The notes under the pieces are model-generated. The model was not told the origin of the DNA, searched no databases, and worked only from the letters and a program-made list of their open reading frames with translations. A stretch of DNA of 20,104 bases from positions 1 to 20,104 of the forward strand of contig JBKHYG010000041.1 in assembly GCA_046565595.1 (NCBI GenBank), written 5' to 3'. The stretch is from JBKHYG01 sp046565595 (GTDB lineage: Bacteria > Actinomycetota > AC-67). Made by a program: the position numbers and the translations under genes. How positions within the stretch are numbered: the stretch's first letter is position 1; the number at the start of each line of letters is the position of its first letter. Positions 7,677 through 15,265 of the stretch are shown piece after piece.

Positions 7677-8552
7677 CTAGAGTACCCCCGCTTCGCGTAA
7701 GACGGTGGATACACGGTCGATCTCTTCGTCGGTTGCTGGCGGCAACGGCAATCGCGGATCTCCGCCGGGCAGCCCCTTCAACCTCAGAGCGGCTTTCAGC
7801 GCGATCGGGTTGCTCGTGATGAACAGGACATCGAAGACACGCATCAAGCGTGCGCCGATCCTGGCGGCTTCTTCGACATCACCCTTAGCGTGGGCGTCCA
7901 GCATCGCTCGCATCCGTGGTCCGACGATATGACTGGCGACGCTGATGACCCCGTGCACGCCTAGACCAAGCATCGGCAAGGTCAACGCATCGTCGCCAGA
8001 CCAGATGATCGCATCCGAGGGTTTGTCGGCCATCAGACGAGCGGTCCCGGCCAGGTCTCCAGCAGCGTCCTTGACCCCAACGATGTTCTGGTGGTCCAGT
8101 AGTTGGATGATCGTTTCGTGCTCGATCTTGCGGCCGGTGCGGCTGGGGATGTCATAGAGGATGTTCGGCAGCGGCGTCGCATCGGCGACCGCTCGGAAAT
8201 GCGCCAAGAGACCCGACTGTGGCGGCCGGTTGTAGTAAGGCGTCACGACGAGCAGCGCGTCAGCTCCGGTCTCGTGCGCGAGCTTGGCGTTCTCTATGGT
8301 CGTCGCCGTCGAGTAGGTACCGACCCCCATGATGACCTCGGCACGGCCCTTACAGACCTCACCGACGGTCTTCAACAACTCGAGTTTCTCTTGCGAGGTG
8401 AGGGTCGGACTCTCGCCCGTCGAACCCGCTACGACGACGCCATCAGAGCCCTCCGACAGCAGATGTTCGGTGAGCGTGCGGGCACCTTCGAGGTCGAGTT
8501 CGCCGTCAGGGTCGAAGGGCGAGACCATCGCGGTTATCAAGCGGCCATGCAT
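7677..8552 (-). CDS. dapA: 4-hydroxy-tetrahydrodipicolinate synthase
   Basis: 291 residues forming a TIM-barrel class I aldolase that condenses pyruvate with aspartate semialdehyde, the first committed step to diaminopimelate and lysine. Numbering coincides with the E. coli enzyme: Lys161 (G-V-K-D-A) for the Schiff base, Tyr133 and Arg138 in ILYDIPSRTG, and Tyr107 in TPYYNRP. The pyruvate-binding loop reads A-G-S-T-G-E-S-P-T, so the first threonine of the usual G-T-T-G-E is Ser44. Arg138, which binds aspartate semialdehyde, and the dapB context argue against an N-acetylneuraminate lyase. The ATG follows a strong AGGAGG at a spacing of five bases. Confidence 0.95.
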   Translation of the reverse strand: MHGRLITAMVSPFDPDGELDLEGARTLTEHLLSEGSDGVVVAGSTGESPTLTSQEKLELLKTVGEVCKGRAEVIMGVGTYSTATTIENAKLAHETGADALLVVTPYYNRPPQSGLLAHFRAVADATPLPNILYDIPSRTGRKIEHETIIQLLDHQNIVGVKDAAGDLAGTARLMADKPSDAIIWSGDDALTLPMLGLGVHGVISVASHIVGPRMRAMLDAHAKGDVEEAARIGARLMRVFDVLFITSNPIALKAALRLKGLPGGDPRLPLPPATDEEIDRVSTVLREAGVL

Positions 8553-8636
8553 GGCTACCTCCTAGCCCCTTGACGGTACCAGAGGGCTCCGCCGCGAACC
8601 CGAACATCGCGCCCCCACCGGCCAGTCATGACCCAC

Positions 8637-10208
8637 TCATGGGTTGCCGCGTCTGCGCCGATCTGCTCGGCGCTCCGCTTCGAGGCGTTCCAGGTCCACA
8701 TCGCTGTGATCCACATGGCTCATGAGGCCGGCGATCGTCGGGTGAACCTCTGCGATCGCGCGATGCATCTCGTGAGCGACACGACGGTAAACGGCGTGGC
8801 CTTGCGGGCTGCTGCGAAGCTCGATCAGATGCATCGCGGCTCGCGCGTTCATCTGCATCGCGTAACGGATCCGATACGCCATGCACACCGCGTATTGAGC
8901 GACCTGGGCTCCTGCCTGGTCTTGGATGGCGGCATGCAGCGAGGCGCTGCGTTGCATGGCCTCATCGAAGGTTCCTCGGATCCCGAAGGCATCCAGGTCG
9001 GGAGCTGCCTCGTATCCGTGTTGCGGCGTCAGGGTCTGCCATTCGATGGTCAGGATGCGATGGCGCTGCAGATCTCGGAAAGCCCCGTAATCGCTCAAGA
9101 CATCGAACCGGTAGCCGGTCGCTTCGAGGGCTCGGCCCGGCCGGTGGCGCCGATTGGCGCGCTCACCCGTGTACGCCCGAACCAGGCGCTTGCGCTCGTC
9201 GTCGCTCATCTCACGGGCGATGCGGCGCAACTGATCGTCTGCCAGGTTGCTGCTTGCGTACAGCATCGCAGCGATGATCTTCTCTTCGCCTTCAGGGTCG
9301 AAGTCGGTGAGCGTGACCAGTGGACGGTCCTCGGCCTTGTCGTCAGCGAGCAGATCGGCTGCGACCTCTGCGGTCCGTTCTCTGCGCTCACGCAGATAGT
9401 CGCTCCAAGCGACACCTCGGTTCGGCTGATCGATGCGCTTCATGAAACTCGGGACGACGGTACGCAGTTCGTCGAGCATCAGCTTGGCTGTCTCGCGTGC
9501 TTCGGCCAGAGGTGACGCATTCATGCGCAGCAGCAGCGATTCGAAGGTCTGACCGGCTGCGTAGATGCCGAGGTTGCTGGTCGTGGCGGCGGGCAACATG
9601 CCGCGCACCAGGTCCAACGCCTTGGCCCTGATCGTCTGGGTGTACACCAGCTTGGTGTCTTCGGGCTGCTTCGGGAAGCGCCTCTCGTAACCCTCCATAG
9701 CCGCCCGGGCTGCTGCCGAGTAGGCGTCGAAGATCGCGTCCATCTCGGATCGATAGCGCTGGCGCAGTTCCCCCTTCAGTTCGGCTGGGGTGTGGTACCT
9801 GTAGCTGCCGTTCGGCTTGTCGTCGTAGGCGATGTAGCGCGTGGACTGTTCCAGGTAGCCGGCCAGGCGGGGCCTCTCAAGGATCTTGGTCAGCAGGTTC
9901 GAGGCCCCCTCGACCGCTAGATGCGCCCCTCCGAGTTGCGCGACGGAATCATCGCCGTACTCGATGAAGATCCGATCGTAGAGCGCCTGAGCCTTCTCGT
10001 CTCCGGCGATGCTGCCGACAGCATGATCGCTGCCGTCGTAGAACTCATCCAGGAAGAGTCGCCGAAGATCCTTCGCGGTCCGCGAGTAGCGAGCGAACAG
10101 GCCGCCCTTCACGATCTCGGGCAGGTTGCTGATCGCGAACACCGGACGGTCGGTGTTCGAGAAGTAGCGAAGCAGGATCTGCTCTTCCTCTGGCGAGTAC
10201 CTGCTCAC
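8637..10208 (-). CDS. thyX: Double-length ThyX-like FAD-dependent thymidylate synthase
   Basis: At 523 residues it is about twice the length of classical ThyX (220-250), and two ThyX-like halves can be seen. The classical signature is RHRxxSxNExSxRY. At residues 112-125 the N-terminal half has RPRLAGYLEQSTRY, keeping E, S and RY but losing the His and the Ser. At 382-387 the C-terminal half has RHRILT, keeping RHR and T but losing the ExSxRY part. The C-terminal half also keeps N-A-R (454-456) followed by E-L-R (463-465). Classical ThyX makes dTMP from dUMP with FAD, NADPH and methylene-tetrahydrofolate. The dapB-thyX-dapA neighbourhood is where actinobacterial thyX normally sits. It starts at GTG 10208, overlapping dapB by GTGA, with GGAGG seven bases upstream. 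Confidence 0.82.
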   Translation of the reverse strand: MSRYSPEEEQILLRYFSNTDRPVFAISNLPEIVKGGLFARYSRTAKDLRRLFLDEFYDGSDHAVGSIAGDEKAQALYDRIFIEYGDDSVAQLGGAHLAVEGASNLLTKILERPRLAGYLEQSTRYIAYDDKPNGSYRYHTPAELKGELRQRYRSEMDAIFDAYSAAARAAMEGYERRFPKQPEDTKLVYTQTIRAKALDLVRGMLPAATTSNLGIYAAGQTFESLLLRMNASPLAEARETAKLMLDELRTVVPSFMKRIDQPNRGVAWSDYLRERRERTAEVAADLLADDKAEDRPLVTLTDFDPEGEEKIIAAMLYASSNLADDQLRRIAREMSDDERKRLVRAYTGERANRRHRPGRALEATGYRFDVLSDYGAFRDLQRHRILTIEWQTLTPQHGYEAAPDLDAFGIRGTFDEAMQRSASLHAAIQDQAGAQVAQYAVCMAYRIRYAMQMNARAAMHLIELRSSPQGHAVYRRVAHEMHRAIAEVHPTIAGLMSHVDHSDVDLERLEAERRADRRRRGNP

Positions 10209-10972
10209 AAGACGGCCTCCAGGCCGACGGTGAGCCCGGATGGTAGGTCTTTGATCTTCCGTGTCGCCAAGATGACGCCGGGCATGAAGCCTTTGCGGTC
10301 GAGCGAATCGTGGCGGATGGTCAGCAGTTCCCCGGGGCCGCTCAGCAGGACCTCTTGATGTGCGATCAGGCCTGGTAGCCGGATCGAGTGGATCCGGATC
10401 TGGTCTCCGGCGTCTGCGCCGCGCGCACCCGGCATCGTCTCGACGCTCTCGCGTGCGCGGGTCGGCGCGTCACCGTCTCGCGCCGACTCGATCGAGCGGG
10501 CCGTCTGCAACGCCGTACCGCTGGGAGCGTCGGCCTTCTGGTCGTGGTGCAGTTCGGTGATCTCGACGAACGGCAGATGCTTGGCGGCCTCGGATGCGAA
10601 CCTCATCATCAGGACCGCGCCGATCGCGAAGTTCGGCACGAGGAAGATCCGGACGCTGGCGGCTTCGGCACGCTTCGCGAGAACCTCTCGGTCTGGTTCC
10701 GCCAGCCCGGTGGTCCCGACGACGGCATCCACGCGGTTCTCGATACACCACGAAAGGTTCCCGGCCAGCGCGTCTGGGTGCGTGAAGTCGATGACCGCAT
10801 CGCAACCCGCAGCAGCCGAGATGTCGGTCTCGGAGGCGACTCCCTGCAGAGGTGCGGTCTCGGCGAAGGCTGGGTCGATGGCCATGGCCAACTGCAAGGT
10901 GCTGTCGGCTTGGACGGCGCGGACGACCTCGCTTCCCATCTTGCCGAGGGCACCGAGTACCGCGACCTTCAT
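10205..10972 (-). CDS. dapB: 4-hydroxy-tetrahydrodipicolinate reductase
   Basis: 255 residues. It reduces the DapA product with NAD(P)H in diaminopimelate and lysine synthesis. The nucleotide-binding motif V-A-V-L-G-A-L-G-K-M-G is at the N-terminus. The catalytic segment ELHHDQKADAPSGTA contains the H-H-x-x-K-x-D-x-P-S-G-T-A signature, and GTTGL and VPNFAIG are typical. ATG 10972 is chosen over the TTG three bases upstream because GGAGG lies seven bases before the ATG. It shares one base with the stop of the M16 peptidase gene (TGATG). The stop overlaps the thyX GTG. Confidence 0.95.
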   Translation of the reverse strand: MKVAVLGALGKMGSEVVRAVQADSTLQLAMAIDPAFAETAPLQGVASETDISAAAGCDAVIDFTHPDALAGNLSWCIENRVDAVVGTTGLAEPDREVLAKRAEAASVRIFLVPNFAIGAVLMMRFASEAAKHLPFVEITELHHDQKADAPSGTALQTARSIESARDGDAPTRARESVETMPGARGADAGDQIRIHSIRLPGLIAHQEVLLSGPGELLTIRHDSLDRKGFMPGVILATRKIKDLPSGLTVGLEAVL

Positions 10973-12240
10973 CAAGCTGCCTCCCCGTCTAGTCGGAACC
11001 CTTCGACCTGAGGGTCTGGCGTCGGGCCGACGACCGCGACCGACCAGTCCGTGCTCCAGAAGAGTTCTCGCGCCACCTCCAGGCAGGCTGCCGAGGTGAC
11101 GGCTTCGATCCGGTCACGGATCTGATCTGGCATGAGCAGCGTCGGGGTCAGAAGCAGGCTCTTGCCGAGGTGATGCATCATCGCGCCCGGCTCCTCGAAT
11201 CCCATCAACAGCCCGCCGATCAGATGACCCTTGGCTCGCTCGAGCTCGTCGTCGGTTATCCCCTGGCGGGCGACCTCTGCAACGATGCCTCGGATCAGGC
11301 CGGCAACCTCGGCGACATGCTTGGGATGACAGCCGGCGTAGATGGTGAACAGGCCGCATCCAGCGAAGCCTTGGTTGCCGCTACCGACCTGGTAGGCCAG
11401 GCCGCGCTCCTCGCGGATCTGCTGGAAAAGGCGGCTGCTCATCCCGCCCCCTAGCGCCGAGTTCAGCACCGCCAAGGCCCATCGCCTCTCGTCTGTGCGG
11501 GACAGGCCCGGCACGCCGAGCACCAGATGGGATTGCTCTACATCACGCCCAAGAACCGCACGCGCCGGAGTGGTCCTCGGCCAGATGTCCGCACGCAGAG
11601 CCGAGGGACGCTCCGATCGGAAGCAGCGTTCAGCGGTAGATACCAGCGCCGCGTGATCGACGCGGCCAGAGGCCGCCAACACCAGAGGCACCCTCGGATA
11701 GGTGGCAGCATGGAAGGCTCGGATCGCATCGGGCGTCGCGGCCTTGATCGTCCGCGCCACCCCTTGGATCCGCCGTCCGATCCCTTGCTCGGCCCAGACA
11801 GCCTCCGCCAAGAGGTCGTAGACCAGATCGTCTGGGGTGTCCTCGTGCATCGCGATCTCTTCGAGCACCACTCCCCGTTCGGCCTCTATGTCTATGTCTC
11901 CAAGGGTGGGGTTCTCGATCAGGTCGGCGATCGTTTCAACCGCTTCGGTCAGATCCTCGGGCAGGACCCGCGCATGAACGCAGGTCGTCTCCTTGGTCGT
12001 GAAGGCGTTGATGTCCGCGCCGAGAGCGTCGAACCTCTCGGCGATCTGCCGCGCGTTGCGTGAAGGCGTCCCCTTGAAGATCAGGTGCTCGAGGAAGTGC
12101 GCGAGCCCAGCTTGGCTCGCGGACTCATCGACGCTACCGACCCCGAGCCACGCCCCGACGGTGGCCGTCAGGGCGTGAGGTTGGTCCTGCGAGATGACGC
12201 GTACGCCGTTTGATAGATCGGTTCGAACGATGTTGTCCAC
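10972..12240 (-). CDS. M16 family zinc metallopeptidase (pitrilysin/processing-peptidase type)
   Basis: 422 residues with the inverted zinc motif HFLEH at 48-52 (G-L-A-H-F-L-E-H-L-I-F-K-G-T) and the distal acidic ligand region VVLEEIAMHEDTPDD. The C-terminal homologous domain has R-E-E-R-G-L-A-Y in the substrate-binding R/Y region. The protein resembles the beta subunit of mitochondrial processing peptidase and bacterial homologues encoded next to pnp; natural substrates in actinobacteria are not established. The GTG start at 12240 has no ribosome binding site and abuts a GC-rich hairpin (12241-12259), so coupling to pnp translation is plausible. Confidence 0.92.
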   Translation of the reverse strand: MDNIVRTDLSNGVRVISQDQPHALTATVGAWLGVGSVDESASQAGLAHFLEHLIFKGTPSRNARQIAERFDALGADINAFTTKETTCVHARVLPEDLTEAVETIADLIENPTLGDIDIEAERGVVLEEIAMHEDTPDDLVYDLLAEAVWAEQGIGRRIQGVARTIKAATPDAIRAFHAATYPRVPLVLAASGRVDHAALVSTAERCFRSERPSALRADIWPRTTPARAVLGRDVEQSHLVLGVPGLSRTDERRWALAVLNSALGGGMSSRLFQQIREERGLAYQVGSGNQGFAGCGLFTIYAGCHPKHVAEVAGLIRGIVAEVARQGITDDELERAKGHLIGGLLMGFEEPGAMMHHLGKSLLLTPTLLMPDQIRDRIEAVTSAACLEVARELFWSTDWSVAVVGPTPDPQVEGFRLDGEAA

Positions 12241-12259
12241 GGCCCGAGGCTACCGGGCC
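12241..12259 (-). other. GC-rich hairpin touching the M16 peptidase start codon
   Basis: On the minus strand GGCCCG and CGGGCC form a perfect 6-bp stem around a 7-base loop (GTAGCCT), and the stem ends immediately before the GTG start. It lies in the 26-base gap after the pnp stop. There is no T-run, so it is not a classical terminator. It could limit initiation at the M16 gene or trim the mRNA 3' end of pnp. Confidence 0.4.
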
Positions 12260-12266
12260 GAACATC

Positions 12267-14594
12267 TCATCCGCGGTCTTCGCGAGGACGACGCCGACGA
12301 CGGTTCCCGCCGCCACCTTCGCCGCGACTTCCACGATCGCCCCCGCGGTCACCGCCACGGTCACGGCCGCCGCCTTCGCGGCCACCTTCCCGCGGTCCGC
12401 GCTCGCGACGCTCCGGTCCGTGGTAGGCCTCGCCGGTGTCGGGGTTGATCGGCGAGAGGCTGATCTTGCCCAGCACCTCGTCGACCTTCTGGACCTCGAC
12501 CTCGATGGTGTCGCCGACCTTCCACTTGCCGCCCAGCGTCTCCAGCCGCTCGCCCATCCCGAGTTTCGAGATGTGGCACAGGCCGTCCTTGGCCGAACCG
12601 GGGATACGGATGAACACGCCGAGGCCTTCGTTGACGCCGACGATCTTGCCGTTGAAACGGAAGCCAACATCGGGCAGGACCGGGTTGGCGATCTGCTCGA
12701 TCATGACGCGCGCGTTCTCGGCACCCTCGGATCCGCGGCTGGCGATGAACACACGCCCGTCGTCCTGGATGTCGATCTCGGCGCCGGTCTCGGCCTGGAT
12801 CTCTTGGATCATCTTGCCCTTCGGGCCGATGACCTCTCCGATCTTGTCGGTCGGGATCGAGATCGTGATGATCCGCGGCGCGTGCTCGGAGACCTGGGTA
12901 CGCGGTTCGCCGATCGCTTCCGCCAAGACCTCCAGGACCTTCAAGCGAGCGACCTTGGCCTGATCGAGCGCACCGGCCAGAACCTCGCTAGGGATGCCCC
13001 GCAGCTTGGTGTCCAACTGGATGGCGGTCACGAACTCTTCGGTTCCTGCGACCTTGAAGTCCATGTCGCCGAAGGCGTCTTCAGCGCCCAGGATGTCGGT
13101 GAGGGTCCGGTACTCGCCGTCCTCGTAGATCAAGCCCATCGCGATGCCGGCGACAGGTGCGTGGATCGGGACACCGGCGTCCATGAGCGCAAGCGTCGAA
13201 CCACAGACCGAAGCCATCGAAGACGAACCGTTGGAGGCAAGCACCTCGCTGACGACGCGGATCGCGTACGGGAACTCGTCCTCGCTGGGTACCACCGGCA
13301 ACAGGGCGCGCTCGGCTAGAGCACCGTGGCCGATGTCGCGGCGCTTCGGGCCTCGCAGCGGACGGGCCTCGCCGGTCGAGAAGGGCGGGAAGTTGTAGTG
13401 GTGGATGTAGCGCTTCTCTTCCTCGGGTGAGAGGTTGTCGATCATCTGAGTCATGCGCATCATCGCAAGCGTCGCGATCGACAACACCTGGGTGTCGCCT
13501 CTCTTGAACATGCCGGTTCCGTGTGCGCGCGGCAGCAGGTCGACCGCGGCCGAGAGGGGACGGATCTCGTCTAGTTTGCGACCGTCGATGCGGATGCCTT
13601 CCGAGACGATGCGCTGACGGACCAGCTTCTTCTGCAGCGAGCGGTAGGCGGCTGACAGTTCCTTCTCGCGGCCCTCGAACTTCTCTGCGAGTTTCTCGCT
13701 CATCACCGCCTTGATCTCGTCGATGCGATCGTTGCGCTGGGTCTTGTCGGCGATCTGAAGCGCGGCGCCCAGGTCGGACTCGACGGTCTGCTTGACGGCG
13801 TCGAATGCGTCGTCCTCGTAGTCGGCGAAGCGGGGCAGTTCACGGCCGGGCTTCTGAGAGAGCTTGGCGAACTCGATCTGGAAGTCGCAGATCTCGCGGA
13901 TGATCTCCTTGGCCTTCTCGAGCCCCTCAGCGACGACCGCTTCGGTGGGTGCGGCGTGACCTTCGGCCAGCAGGCTCCAAGCATGTTCGGTGGCTTCGGC
14001 CTCGACCATGACGATCCGGATCGAGCCATCCTCGTTGACGCCACCGCAGACGACCAGATCGAAGACGCAGTCGTCCAGTTCCTGATAGGTGGGGAAGGCG
14101 ATCCACTCGCCGTTGCGGTAACCCATCCGTAAGCCGGCCAGCGGACCTTCGAAGGGCAGCCCGCCGATCAAGGTGGCCGCAGAGGCTCCAGTGATCGATA
14201 GGACATCGTATGGGTTCTCGTGGTCGACCGACAGGACGGTGACGATGACCTGCATCTCGTTGCGGACCCCTTCGCCGAACGAGGGACGCATCGGTCGGTC
14301 GATCAGGCGAGCGGTCAAGATCGCGTCGTCGGGCGCCTTGCCTTCACGGCGGAAGAAGCCGCCGGGGAACTTGCCCGCGGCGTACATGCGCTCTTCTACA
14401 TCTACGGTCAGCGGGAAGAAGTCGAAACCTTCGCGCGGCTCCTTGCCGGCGGTGGTCGTGACGAGCACGATGGTCTCGCCGATCTGGGCTTGAACCGCTC
14501 CGTCGGCCAGCAGCGCAACGCCACCGGCTTCGAATCGGAATGTCTTCCCCGCGATCTCGCGCTCTAGCACGAACGGGTTGACGGAATTGGGCAT
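12267..14594 (-). CDS. pnp: Polyribonucleotide nucleotidyltransferase (PNPase)
   Basis: 775 residues with the full PNPase layout: first RNase PH-like domain, helical linker (about residues 240-320), second RNase PH-like domain with the catalytic segment ILGAEDAFGDMDFKVAG, KH domain (about 574-643, GEVIGPKGKMIQEI) and S1 domain (about 644-723). The phosphate-binding FFRREGKAPDD and NGSSSMASVCG regions are intact. The enzyme degrades RNA 3' to 5' using phosphate and may add tails in reverse. The last about 50 residues are an Arg/Gly-rich tail with repeated GGR, RGGD and a run of five Arg. The start follows AGGAGG closely. It lies 260 bases downstream of rpsO, the usual partner gene. Confidence 0.97.
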   Translation of the reverse strand: MPNSVNPFVLEREIAGKTFRFEAGGVALLADGAVQAQIGETIVLVTTTAGKEPREGFDFFPLTVDVEERMYAAGKFPGGFFRREGKAPDDAILTARLIDRPMRPSFGEGVRNEMQVIVTVLSVDHENPYDVLSITGASAATLIGGLPFEGPLAGLRMGYRNGEWIAFPTYQELDDCVFDLVVCGGVNEDGSIRIVMVEAEATEHAWSLLAEGHAAPTEAVVAEGLEKAKEIIREICDFQIEFAKLSQKPGRELPRFADYEDDAFDAVKQTVESDLGAALQIADKTQRNDRIDEIKAVMSEKLAEKFEGREKELSAAYRSLQKKLVRQRIVSEGIRIDGRKLDEIRPLSAAVDLLPRAHGTGMFKRGDTQVLSIATLAMMRMTQMIDNLSPEEEKRYIHHYNFPPFSTGEARPLRGPKRRDIGHGALAERALLPVVPSEDEFPYAIRVVSEVLASNGSSSMASVCGSTLALMDAGVPIHAPVAGIAMGLIYEDGEYRTLTDILGAEDAFGDMDFKVAGTEEFVTAIQLDTKLRGIPSEVLAGALDQAKVARLKVLEVLAEAIGEPRTQVSEHAPRIITISIPTDKIGEVIGPKGKMIQEIQAETGAEIDIQDDGRVFIASRGSEGAENARVMIEQIANPVLPDVGFRFNGKIVGVNEGLGVFIRIPGSAKDGLCHISKLGMGERLETLGGKWKVGDTIEVEVQKVDEVLGKISLSPINPDTGEAYHGPERRERGPREGGREGGGRDRGGDRGGDRGSRGEGGGGNRRRRRPREDRG

Positions 14595-14823
14595 ACAGCC
14601 TCCTATCCCGACGCAGGAGGATGGCTGAGTGCCGTCACGGTCCCGGTCCGTTTAGTGGCCGGTTACCGGTTGTGGCCTGCGCATCGGGTGCGCCGGTCGC
14701 AACCGCCAACCGACCTCCGGGTCTGGGCAGGCGCCGCCTCCTGGTCGAGGCTCTCTCTTCAGATATCTGCCGCCTGGTGCCGCCGGCGGTCCGCGGTCGT
14801 CCAGAGACTATCCCCAGACGCGA
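14595..14823. other. rpsO-pnp intergenic region
   Basis: Between the rpsO hairpin and the pnp start lie about 230 GC-rich bases with several short self-complementary stretches (for example CCGCCGGCGG near 14780) but no coding ORF I support. The pnp ribosome binding site is at its left end. I could not identify a convincing pnp promoter, so pnp is probably reached by read-through from rpsO. Confidence 0.5.
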
Positions 14824-14850
14824 CGAAGGGGCAGCGGTGCCGCCCCTTCG
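14824..14850 (-). terminator. Hairpin after rpsO (partial terminator or processing site)
   Basis: Four bases past the rpsO stop, CGAAGGGGC pairs perfectly with GCCCCTTCG (9 bp); past one mismatch, two more pairs close a 3-base loop. No T-run follows, so termination would be partial. In E. coli the rpsO-pnp gap carries both a terminator and an RNase III hairpin by which PNPase controls its own mRNA; this hairpin occupies the equivalent place. Confidence 0.55.
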
Positions 14851-14854
14851 AGGT

Positions 14855-15124
14855 CTATCGCCGGAGTCCGAGCTTCGCGATCAGATCGCGATACTGCTGG
14901 ACATCGTGGCGCTTGATGTAGTCGAGTAGACGCTTGCGGCGTCCGACCATCTGAAGCAAGCCGCGGCGGCTGTGGTGGTCCTTGTTGTTGCTGCGCAGGT
15001 GCTCGGTGAGCGTCTGGATGCGCGCGGTGAGAAGGGCGACCTGGACCTCGGCTGAACCGGTGTCGGAATCGTTCTTGCGGTGATCAGCGATGACCGCCTG
15101 CTTGTCTGTGGTCTTGAAGCTCAT
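14855..15124 (-). CDS. rpsO: 30S ribosomal protein S15
   Basis: 89 residues, the exact family length. S15 binds the 16S rRNA three-way junction early in 30S assembly and forms an intersubunit bridge. Diagnostic segments are DTGSAEVQVALLTARIQTLT, HLRSNNKDHHSRRGLL and the C-terminal RRKRLLDYIKRHD. The ATG has no ribosome binding site upstream (the preceding bases are GCCGCCCCCGT), and a -10 element ends 11 bases before it, which points to a leaderless message. It heads the rpsO-pnp unit and is separated from ribF by a plus-strand gene and repeats. Confidence 0.97.
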   Translation of the reverse strand: MSFKTTDKQAVIADHRKNDSDTGSAEVQVALLTARIQTLTEHLRSNNKDHHSRRGLLQMVGRRKRLLDYIKRHDVQQYRDLIAKLGLRR

Positions 15125-15135
15125 ACGGGGGCGGC

Positions 15136-15164
15136 AGGATAGCAGCCACCTGGTCCTTGGTCGA
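15136..15164 (-). promoter_or_regulatory. rpsO promoter, probably giving a leaderless mRNA
   Basis: On the minus strand TCGACC (15159-15164) is followed after 17 bases by TATCCT (15136-15141). The -10 ends 11 bases before the rpsO ATG, so transcription would begin within a few bases of the start codon. The missing ribosome binding site agrees with this. Confidence 0.55.
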
Positions 15165-15265
15165 CCCGCAGATCCGGGGAACCTCCCAGGTCAGAGGGGG
15201 AGGGTTCGAGCTCGCCAGAAGGGGGTATCCCTAGCGCAACCTACCCCGACGGAGGGAGTTACAAG

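Noticed and set aside
12220..12237. GTTCGAAC palindrome near the M16 peptidase start as a second SOS box
   Set aside because: The half-sites are inverted relative to the CGAAC-N4-GTTCG consensus and lie inside the coding sequence.
12210..13319. Long plus-strand frame antisense to pnp (369 residues)
   Set aside because: Typical antisense frame in a high-GC gene; pnp on the other strand is unambiguous.
14621..14929. Plus-strand 102-residue frame starting ATG directly after AGGAGG
   Set aside because: No spacing between AGGAGG and ATG, it crosses the rpsO hairpin and runs antisense into rpsO, and the product has no recognisable domain.
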